From Candidatus Undinarchaeales archaeon (GTDB taxonomy: Archaea; SpSt-1190; JASMDC01): a DNA stretch of 15,639 nt. Made by a program: the position numbers and the translations under genes. Of this stretch, positions 7,054 to 14,900 are shown one piece after another. Every line of letters begins with the position of its first letter. Within the stretch, counting starts at the first letter, position 1. The notes below the pieces were generated by a model, which worked only from the letters and a program-made list of their open reading frames with translations, did no database searches and had not been told where the DNA came from. The DNA lies in NCBI GenBank assembly GCA_030753015.1, contig JASMDC010000062.1, positions 1 through 15,639 on the forward strand, given 5' to 3'.

Positions 7054-8873
7054 CCCGTGCACTCAGAGCGGGCGCTGACGTGCTCTATCTTGCCGCCGAC
7101 CTTCTCGATGAGGAGCGGTTTCATCTCGATATCAAGTGTGGTGGATTTCTCGACATCGATGATGAGGACCCGGGCCGAGACCTTGTACTGGGGGCGGCCG
7201 AGATCGTCCTCGGACGGCACGGTGAGGACTATGTACCGCCCAGGGTTGAGCTGGGGCGTGGTGTACTTCCCATCACGGTCCACTCCCACTTTCACGATGG
7301 GTCCAAGGTCATCGTGGACCGGCTTGAACAGGATGGTGACGTACCGGGCCGGATTGCCGTCGATGTGGCCGAGCGTGTCCTCACCCATTTCCACGACCTT
7401 ACCGGTGTTGGTGCAGAAGATACGCTTCTTCATGAACACCTTCCCGGTCAGTACCGCGTAGTCCTTGAGCGAGATGGTGGTGCTGAACTGGCGGTCGATC
7501 TTCACCTTATCCACATGCTTGGAGAGCCCCACCGGATCGTTGGACACGACGATGAGGTCCTGTACCTTGCAGGGAACGCCTGCCTGTTTGAGGTGGCTGT
7601 CCATGTAGGAGTAGGAGCATGCGCCGATGTAGATGGTCCCCGCGTTGGAGTTCTTGACGGTGATGTCCACATCGCAAGCGCCTCGGCAAAGATCGTCGAC
7701 GGTGGCGGGATCCATCACGCTCTCATCGGTGGCATTGGTCTGTTCTCCGACCAGCAGCGGTTGGATATAGAACCTGAACTCCAGCGGTCGCTGGCCCTCG
7801 GCACCCTCGCCGCCGATGATGAAGGAGCTCTCGTGGATGTCCCGGAGAGTCCACCGCACCGGGAACTGGGCGGAGTACGATACGGTGTATCGGGACGGGC
7901 ACAACCGCGGCTCCGCGCGCCGGTCCATCAGCGGCATCTCGAAGGGCACGTAATAGATAACTTCCGTGCTCTCCCATGTCTTGTCCAGGTAGTCGGCGTC
8001 CTTGTTGGCGATGAAAGTGAAGTTGACGTCCCTGACGTTGAGGTCAGCCGCCCACTCGACGTACTGCTCGCCGCGGAACAGCTCCTTGACCCGCTTGAGC
8101 TCCCGGGCCACGGAGAGCTGGGTGTTCTCGCGCATGGGCGAGATGATCTGCTTGCGGTAGGCGTACACCGTCTGGCTGTCGCAGTCCACGTTGCGCGAGA
8201 TCATCCCCGGCGGTGTGGGGAGTCGCTGGTCCTGGATGATACCATTGAGCAGAGCCTTCTCCATCATACGTTCCTCTGTGTAGTTCTGGATGTAACGCTC
8301 GGCGAGGTCGCGCAGGTACTTGATGCGCAAGGGGAGCTGATTGGAGTACGTGACCGATGTGCGAGCCTCACGCTCGTCGGCTATCAGGCCGATGGGGACG
8401 GACACCTCGGTCTCCACGGCATGGTCATGGAGCTTGACCTTCGCCTTGGGGTACCCGATGGCGAACAGGTCGGTCCTGACCTGGGAGCGGAGGACGTCGA
8501 GCTTTTTACCGAGCCGACGTTCGATCTCGTCGACGAGCATCTCCTCCATCACTTTGGCCGTGGGGATGCTCACGATGCGCCCGCGGTAGTACCAGTGGGG
8601 GATGCCCAGGTGGTTGAGCAACGGTGCGTTCTCTGCTGTATATCCGCCATGACGGCCCATCTCGTCCACTGACTCGTAGATCGAATCGATGAAGAGCGCC
8701 TCTACCGAGCTCTCGAGCTTCACCAGCTCGTCCTTGACCTCGACGGACTCGATCTCCTGGATGTTGAGCTCGCGTGTCTGCTGCTCTCCCGAGAGGATGA
8801 GGTAGAGTACGGCGATGACGACGATGGCGATGGCCGCCAGTGCCATGAGGTTCATCTGACCGCGTCGCGCCAT
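7050..8873 (-). CDS. Prepilin-type anchored surface protein, 607 residues
   Basis: The N-terminus reads MARRGQMNLMALAAIAIVVI. A short basic stretch, a Gly-Gln junction (RRG^Q) and a hydrophobic helix (about 8-28) form the class III signal peptide cut by archaeal prepilin peptidases. The long ectodomain begins with a segment resembling proteins I recall from DPANN archaea. In it a charged helix precedes 'MGRHGGY', then 'IPHWYYRGRIVSIP' and 'V.V.VPIGLI'. A carboxypeptidase-regulatory or transthyretin-like beta domain lies near residues 475-575. Several cysteines (e.g. CRGACD, GACSYS) are spread through 395-500. The start codon overlaps the stop of the 921-residue gene (TGATG), with a perfect GGAGGT ribosome binding site at 8882-8887. 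Ordinary pilins are far smaller, so this is probably an anchor or tip protein rather than a fibre subunit. Its partners are likely the two flanking secreted proteins. Confidence 0.82.
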   Translation of the reverse strand: MARRGQMNLMALAAIAIVVIAVLYLILSGEQQTRELNIQEIESVEVKDELVKLESSVEALFIDSIYESVDEMGRHGGYTAENAPLLNHLGIPHWYYRGRIVSIPTAKVMEEMLVDEIERRLGKKLDVLRSQVRTDLFAIGYPKAKVKLHDHAVETEVSVPIGLIADEREARTSVTYSNQLPLRIKYLRDLAERYIQNYTEERMMEKALLNGIIQDQRLPTPPGMISRNVDCDSQTVYAYRKQIISPMRENTQLSVARELKRVKELFRGEQYVEWAADLNVRDVNFTFIANKDADYLDKTWESTEVIYYVPFEMPLMDRRAEPRLCPSRYTVSYSAQFPVRWTLRDIHESSFIIGGEGAEGQRPLEFRFYIQPLLVGEQTNATDESVMDPATVDDLCRGACDVDITVKNSNAGTIYIGACSYSYMDSHLKQAGVPCKVQDLIVVSNDPVGLSKHVDKVKIDRQFSTTISLKDYAVLTGKVFMKKRIFCTNTGKVVEMGEDTLGHIDGNPARYVTILFKPVHDDLGPIVKVGVDRDGKYTTPQLNPGRYIVLTVPSEDDLGRPQYKVSARVLIIDVEKSTTLDIEMKPLLIEKVGGKIEHVSARSECTG

Positions 8874-11638
8874 CAGCAGGAACCTCCCTTCATGTTCCGC
8901 CAGTTGCCCGGATTGCCGTGGAGGCGGATGGTGGTCGTGTCCTCTGCCGTCTTACCGCCCACCTCGACACCCACGCTGACCATAAGGTCGGAGTTGGGCA
9001 TCGGCGGGTCGGGACAGAGCTTTACCTCGGAGAGGTGGATGCGGATCCCCTCTGCGGTGGAGACGAGATAGGCGATATCGTCGGAGACGTCGTGCTTGCC
9101 GATCTTGACCGAGAGGTTCTCCTTGCGCACGGACATGGCGCCCTCGATGGACGTGAATATGTCCATGTCGAAGCCCATAGTGGCGAAGAGATAGAAGAGC
9201 GGCTTGTCCTTGGTCCCCGGCGTGGTGCGGGCGATGCGGATGGCGAGCGGCACCTGGTCGACGACCTCGAACTGCTCACTTGTCCTGCCCTCGCGTCCCA
9301 GGGACGAGACGCCCAAGGTGATCGAGTCGGAGCGCTGGACCGTGGCGTTGCGGAAGTTGGCGATGATGGTCCACAGCTCGGAGGTGCGGTCGTAGGTGGT
9401 GGCCACCGAGTAGGCGATGAGCTGGCCCGTGGTCACCGAGAACGCCTCGGGCGGGAGATGTGGCAGCTCTTCCTCGTTGGCGTTCACGATCTTGGCCGTG
9501 AGCTCCACGGTGCCGCCCTTCTGGAGAGTGCCGATGCTCATGGACGCAGGTGTCACCTCGGTGAGCTTGACACCCATGTCCTTCATATCCTCGGGATGCC
9601 ACACCTCGAAAGGCTTGCGTATGACGTGGACGTCACCGCGGTAGCCAACGATGAGGAACAGCTCGTGCTCACCAGGATTGAGACTGCCGGTGAAGCGAGA
9701 CGTGACCTGCCAACCCTCCTCGGGAGAGACATAGATCATGTCGATGGACTCGGCGTCCAGGTTCCCCAGCGAGGCTTCGATGGTTATGTCGGCCCGGTCG
9801 GCGGTGACGAGCTGGTTCTCCACCTGGCCCGTGCGGTAGGAGATGCGGCCCGTGGCTACCAGGTCGAACCCGGCCTCGAGCTCGTTCACGCGGATGCTCT
9901 TGGTGTAGTCTTTATCCTCGATACCCATCTCGAGCCGGAGGTCCTGGCATCCGGAGTGGGTGCACGTCTGGCCAAGCGAACAGGACGAGACAGGCCTGCT
10001 CTCCTTGTCGAGACATACGCATGTCCCAGTGCAGATCTCGCCCAGCTCGACGCAGGAGACTGTCTCGAGCCCGCGTTTAGCCAGGCAGAGGCCGCCCTCG
10101 CGGACGACGATGTAGGCGCTCTCGACGGCCCGTTCGGTACAGCCGTCCTTCGAGCAGCGGTAGCCGAACTCGCAGGCGTCCACCAGGTCGCCCGGATCGT
10201 TGAAGCATAGGCAAGAGGGCACCGACGTGGACGACGGGATGCACACGTCACCCTCAGTGACGCAGGGCAGCTTGAACGTGTCGATGTACATGTAACCGCC
10301 GCGGCAGAGCTCAGCGCGTGGCGAGCGGACCGGGGGCCGCCACTCGTGGATCTCGATCCCGCGGGACGAGACGGCGGTGAGGTCGCCCCCGCTATACACC
10401 TTGGTACGGACGATGTAGCTGCCGTTGGTGAGCGATTCGTCGCTCTCGATCTCGGCGTACCCGCACCCGGGCGCATCGGACTCGCCGACCTTGGTGTTCT
10501 CCTCGTCGAAGAGCTCGAGATCGCAGTAGTCGCCCTGGGCCTCGGTGTACACGCCGATGGTGTCACCGGCCACGTAGCTCTCCTTGTCGGTCTTGGTCTC
10601 GGCGGGAGCGTACCCCCGACCACGGAGGTCGATCGAGAAGGACGCCTGGCCCTTGACCGAGCCAACGAAACCCTCGATGCGCACCAGATACTTGCCCGGT
10701 GTCCAGGCGGTCTGTGTGCCGAGGGGGATGGAAGTGCACTTCCGCAGGGTCATGGTGTCCACACGGATGCCATTCATGTCCAGGATCGAGACGACACATC
10801 CCTCGAGCGCGGGCTCGGAGGAGACCTCGATCATGACCTCATCACCGAGGTTCACGGATGTCACCGATGGCTTTGCCTGGATGAGCAGCTGGGGCCTGGT
10901 GAGCTTGACAGGGATGCGGGCCACCGCCACACCGGCCTTTCGCACTGCCATGACGTACAGGTCGTAGTCACCCTCGGCAACGAACGCGTCCGTTCCCAGG
11001 GAGAACGTCTCGCACCCCACGGAGCTGTCCATCAGGAGAGCACGCTCGTCCTGGGCGAGGGCGGCGACGCACAACTTCCCCTCCATGTGGGGGATGGGAA
11101 GGGCCTGGCCGACCTCAAAGGTGGTGTTCTCCATCTCCAGGGTCGTGTGCTCCGGGGTACCGGACAGCGAGAACGATGCGCCGAAGGGGCGCGCGAGCAC
11201 GTCAGTGACGATTGTCATGTGGGTTGGGTACTTGATCTTGAGCTCGCGGCGCTTGACCCAGATGCCGCTCATGAGGGAGAACTGCTTGGGCTCATAGCTC
11301 ACGAAGAGGTCCACCCTGACACGTTCGTCCCCGACCTCGAAACTCTCGACCTTGAGGTCGATGCTCTCGATCATGGAGAACGAGACGGTGCCCGAGTCCA
11401 CCATGATGGACGGGCTGCACGAGCTCACCGAGGAGAGCACCGAGCACCGGCCAGCGATGGCCGACTCCGAGAGCGTCGCTACATAGTAGGGAGGGAGCTT
11501 GTAGGCGATGGAGATGCTGGCCAGCTGGAGGTTGGAGACGTCGACCGTCTCGATAGCACTCTCCGCCTCGAGCCCGACCGCTGGAGAGAGGAGAAGTGAG
11601 ACGAATAAGACCGCTACAATGCGTGAGAGAAGCCGCAT
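8873..11638 (-). CDS. Secreted multidomain protein with two eight-cysteine modules (921 residues), first operon gene
   Basis: The start is the ATG at 11638, placed just after AGGAGGA. A TTG further upstream would include the ribosome binding site in the protein and was rejected. A signal peptide (MRLLSRIVAVLFVSLLLSPA, cleavage near GLEAES) is followed by a beta-rich N-terminal domain. MG2/Ig-like units come next, with 'G.YLVRI' and 'YVAGDTI...GSYIVRTK' signatures (about 255-435). Cysteine modules lie at 445-500 and 518-564. More beta domains follow, ending in ..GNPGNWRNMKGGSC. No membrane segment follows the signal peptide. Cysteine is the final residue, as in its 907-residue paralogue. The last codons (GGA GGT) also serve as the ribosome binding site of the next gene. 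It is likely an extracellular structural subunit. The enzymatic role is unknown and none is suggested by motifs. Confidence 0.87.
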   Translation of the reverse strand: MRLLSRIVAVLFVSLLLSPAVGLEAESAIETVDVSNLQLASISIAYKLPPYYVATLSESAIAGRCSVLSSVSSCSPSIMVDSGTVSFSMIESIDLKVESFEVGDERVRVDLFVSYEPKQFSLMSGIWVKRRELKIKYPTHMTIVTDVLARPFGASFSLSGTPEHTTLEMENTTFEVGQALPIPHMEGKLCVAALAQDERALLMDSSVGCETFSLGTDAFVAEGDYDLYVMAVRKAGVAVARIPVKLTRPQLLIQAKPSVTSVNLGDEVMIEVSSEPALEGCVVSILDMNGIRVDTMTLRKCTSIPLGTQTAWTPGKYLVRIEGFVGSVKGQASFSIDLRGRGYAPAETKTDKESYVAGDTIGVYTEAQGDYCDLELFDEENTKVGESDAPGCGYAEIESDESLTNGSYIVRTKVYSGGDLTAVSSRGIEIHEWRPPVRSPRAELCRGGYMYIDTFKLPCVTEGDVCIPSSTSVPSCLCFNDPGDLVDACEFGYRCSKDGCTERAVESAYIVVREGGLCLAKRGLETVSCVELGEICTGTCVCLDKESRPVSSCSLGQTCTHSGCQDLRLEMGIEDKDYTKSIRVNELEAGFDLVATGRISYRTGQVENQLVTADRADITIEASLGNLDAESIDMIYVSPEEGWQVTSRFTGSLNPGEHELFLIVGYRGDVHVIRKPFEVWHPEDMKDMGVKLTEVTPASMSIGTLQKGGTVELTAKIVNANEEELPHLPPEAFSVTTGQLIAYSVATTYDRTSELWTIIANFRNATVQRSDSITLGVSSLGREGRTSEQFEVVDQVPLAIRIARTTPGTKDKPLFYLFATMGFDMDIFTSIEGAMSVRKENLSVKIGKHDVSDDIAYLVSTAEGIRIHLSEVKLCPDPPMPNSDLMVSVGVEVGGKTAEDTTTIRLHGNPGNWRNMKGGSC

Positions 11639-11658
11639 CTTCCTCCTCAACTGGGAGG

Positions 11659-11708
11659 GATGTTACTATTTATATGTTTATATGAAGCAGGGACCCCTAT
11701 TACAGGTG
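11659..11708. promoter_or_regulatory. Shared divergent promoter region
   Basis: A 77-bp gap separates two divergent start codons (11638 minus, 11716 plus). It contains the AT-rich run ACTATTTATATGTTTATATG around 11665-11684. On the minus strand this gives TATA-type sequence about 35-45 nt before the operon ATG, whose ribosome binding site AGGAGGA lies just upstream. On the plus strand the same run lies about 35-50 nt before the small gene, which has AGGTG at 11704-11708. Both genes probably use overlapping TATA boxes, allowing joint control. Confidence 0.5.
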
Positions 11709-11715
11709 CTCACCA

Positions 11716-11964
11716 ATGTCCTCTGAGAAGATCGAGAAGCTGTGCGGCCTCATACTCGGCGACCTGGACTCCGTCCGGTTCGACGTCCATGATATCCACC
11801 TCGCCCTGAGCAACAAGGACCCCAAGAACAAGGAGGACATGGAGGACATGGAGTTCGGCATCGACATCGCCAACCGCCTCCTTAGTGAGATGGGCAAGAT
11901 CCGGGGTGGGCTAAAGCAGATGCAGGACCTCATCAAGGACGTGGGCAAGGGGCCCCAGGTCTAG
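11716..11964 (+). CDS. Small charged helical protein, 82 residues, unrecognised
   Basis: I do not recognise this family. The protein is soluble, without signal peptide or membrane helix, and is predicted largely helical. An N-terminal helix (SSEKIEKLCGLILGDLDSV) is followed by a short acidic linker with repeated EDMEDME. A longer amphipathic helix (IANRLLSEMGKIRGGLKQM, then DLIKDVGKG) completes it. It may form a helical hairpin or coiled-coil dimer. The start is supported by AGGTG 7 nt upstream and by a divergent promoter shared with the surface operon, which hints at linked expression. The frame ends in tandem stops, TAG then TAA. It converges on the large repeat protein with only 35 bp between the stops. 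The function is unknown. Confidence 0.7.
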   Translation: MSSEKIEKLCGLILGDLDSVRFDVHDIHLALSNKDPKNKEDMEDMEFGIDIANRLLSEMGKIRGGLKQMQDLIKDVGKGPQV

Positions 11965-11999
11965 TAACCGCTTGGTATACGTGCACGGGGCACGACGCC

Positions 12000-14900
12000 C
12001 TAGACTACCACCGCGTCCCCTTCGACCTCTTCTCCCTCTTCTCCCTCTTCTCCCTCTTCTCGCCAGAGGTGCTCGGCCTCCTCCACTTCGCCCTCACCGA
12101 ACCCTGCCATGAGCAGGAGATTGCGTAGCCAGCGCGTCTCGATATCACCGTGTGCCCGCAGGAATAGCACGCACCACGCGACGTTGTCATCGTACTCCAC
12201 GTCCGCAGGTCGCTCGGCGTGCATGGCCTCGTGAAGGGCGTGCGACCTGAGCGCCTTGATCCGCTCCCGCTCCTTGCGTGGATCGATGACCACCAGCTCT
12301 ACCATTGTCGCCTCTGCCTCCTCCTTGACCACTTCGGCAGTGGCTACCGCAGGCCCGGGCGTCTCGACGGGGGGCCCGATCCCCTCCTTATCCTCAAGGA
12401 CGATCCGTTGCTCGGCGGTATCGACCACAGCATCGTCGACATCGATGATCAACAGCAGCCCGCGGAGCCACTCCAGGTCCACCTTCCTGTAGGTCCTAAG
12501 GAAGGACGTGCACCATGTGACCTCATCCTCCTCCTTCCTCGTCGGCTCCCGGTGCATGGCGCTATGGAGCGCTCGCGTCCTGAGGCGGCGTTCCACTTCT
12601 CCCGGATCACGGTGCGGCGCTTTCTTCTCTGGTTCGGAGGGCGGCCGGTACGGGACGGGCGGAGTGAGAGTCCCAGCGACGAAGGCCGCGGTTGCCACCG
12701 GCGCGACGGCGGGCGCGGGCATGAGCATCTGGCCGGCAAGACCGTGAGGGTAGGGTGCTGCGAGCCCGGCAGCAGCGGCGATTGCATGTCCGGGGGCAAC
12801 AAGCGGTGCGGCAGGCACCTCTTCCATCTCCGTCGGCTCCACGGGCTTGGCGATGAGCGCCGGCCGTGCGATGGGCAGCTCCTCGACCACCTCGACGGTC
12901 TCACGTCTCCGCATGGTGAAGACAGCGACCATACCGGTAGCGATGATGATTGCTAGGACCGCGCCCAGGATAAGCGATGTGGGCGTTCCAGCGGCTGCCG
13001 TCTCGACCGGTGCACAGTCCCCGTCGCTGCATGCCTTTCCATCCGGGCACCCGCAGTCGTCGCAGCATGTCCCGGTGGACTCTCCTGCGTCGCACACTCC
13101 GTCACCGCACACCGGCGCGCAGATGCAGTCGCCCGGGCATGACGAGCATTCCTCACCAGCGTCGCACGTCCCGTCGCCGCACGCGGGCACCGGTGGTCCT
13201 TCCTTCTCCTCTTCGACGATGATGACCGGCCGCTGGTACGTGGTGACATCGCTGATGTCCCTGGCCACGGTATAGGTGAAGGTTATCTCCTGCCCCGGGA
13301 GCAGGTCGACGTCCCATCCGACGACGGGATCGTCCTTGAGCACGACATCAGGAGGCGGATCGAACACGAGTTGGTCGACGCTACCGGCGACGTCCTTTGG
13401 TATTGTCTCTACGATGCGCACTCGCTGTTTCTGAGTATCGCCGCTCTTCTTGACAGTGACGCTGACGGTGGACCTGACGCCGTCGGATGTCTCCCTGACG
13501 GTGACATCGCGTCCGACGCTCACCTCGCGCGTGGCCTCCACGGAGCGCTCGACCATTGCCTTGACCTGGACCGCGGACACAGCGGAACCCGTACCTCCGC
13601 CGGACTGGGCCGCCCTTGATCTCGTGACGAGCGCGGCCACGTCCGCGACCGACTGCCTGACCTCTTCGATCTCCTTCTCTGTCGCGGCCTCGGTCGACGT
13701 GGTTGCCCCCTCGCCCGTGCTGGTCCCGGTCTCTGTTCCAGTCCCAGTGTCCGGAACAGCCTCGTGATGGAAGGATATGGTCCTTTCCTTCTCGACGGTC
13801 ACACAGCTGACTGTGAGCAGATCGCAGACTTCATCCCCGAAGCAGCCGCAGTCAAGACAGCAGTCCTCACCGTCGCTACACGTCCCGTCACCGCAGGTAG
13901 CGCAATCGTCGGTACAGGTGAGCGCCTCACCCGCATCGCACGCCCCGTCGCCGCACACGGTCGGTACCTCGCACCGCCCGAGCAGGACGTTGCACTCGCC
14001 GGTCTCGCACGCGCAATCGGCGCAGCAGTTGATCTGGTCCTCACCACTTGAGCAGATACCGTCGCCACATGCCGCGCAGTCGTCGGGGCATGATCCACCT
14101 GTCTCGTCGATACCGCACGTCCCGTCGCCGCACACGTCGACCGCCCGGCAGAGGTCAAGGTCCGCGTCGCAGGCCTCGCCCTCGGTGCAACCGCAGTCAG
14201 CACAACAGCTCTCGGTCGTCTCGTCGCCGGTGCATAGGCCGTCGCCGCATGTCGTGCAGTCGCCTGGGCATGATGTGGCGTCCTCGCCCTCGTCGCATGA
14301 GCCATCGCCGCAGGCCAACGATTGCATACACCCGGCCAATGTCGCATCACACGTCATGCCGTCCGGGCAGCCGCAGTCCATGCAGCAGGCGGCCTGGCTC
14401 TCGCCGAGAGAGCACGTCCCGTCGCCGCAGGTCGCGCAGTCATCGGGGCACGAGGCTGCGTCCTCGCCGCCATCGCAGCTCCCGTCGCCGCAGGTGGCGC
14501 AGTCGCTCGGGCATGAAGCCAGGCTCTCGTCGCCGGTGCACGCACCATCGCCGCACTGTGTGCAGTCGCCGGGACAGGACGTCACGTCCTCGTCACCGGT
14601 GCACTTGGCGTCACCGCACTCGGCACAGTCGTCCGGGCACGCGTCCACGCTCTCGCGCCCGGTGCATGCGCCGTCCCCGCACTCATGGCACTCGTCATGG
14701 GACACGACGGTGACCGGGACGGTCGTGTCGTTGTACTGCGGTCCGGACCTGGTGTCGTAGGTGCCGTTCACCGCGATCGACGCTGTCGCGTCGGTACACC
14801 GGTCCAGACCTGCGGCCGAGACGGTGAGCACGACCTCCTGGACATCGGAATAATTTCCCAGGTCAGGGTCGTAGTGGTGGAGCCGGTCCACGGGGAAGGA

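Noticed and set aside
7080-8672. Long plus-strand open frame of 530 codons opposite the prepilin-anchored gene
   Set aside because: It is a codon-bias shadow of a GC-rich gene. It has no ribosome binding site or promoter, and its composition is low-complexity (rich in Asp, Val, Leu, Gly and His). The minus strand has clear protein features.
8918-11599. Plus-strand open frames of 430 and 417 codons opposite the 921-residue gene
   Set aside because: They show the same shadow composition and no start signals. The minus-strand frame carries a signal peptide, a ribosome binding site and a paralogue.
13803-14681. CRISPR-like or DNA-level repeat array
   Set aside because: The periodicity is at the protein level with variable codons. 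There are no constant repeats with unique spacers.
13777-14760. Plus-strand frame of 327 codons rich in 'PSPH..QSSGH' repeats
   Set aside because: Its periodicity is a mirror of the CGDG cysteine repeat array encoded on the minus strand.
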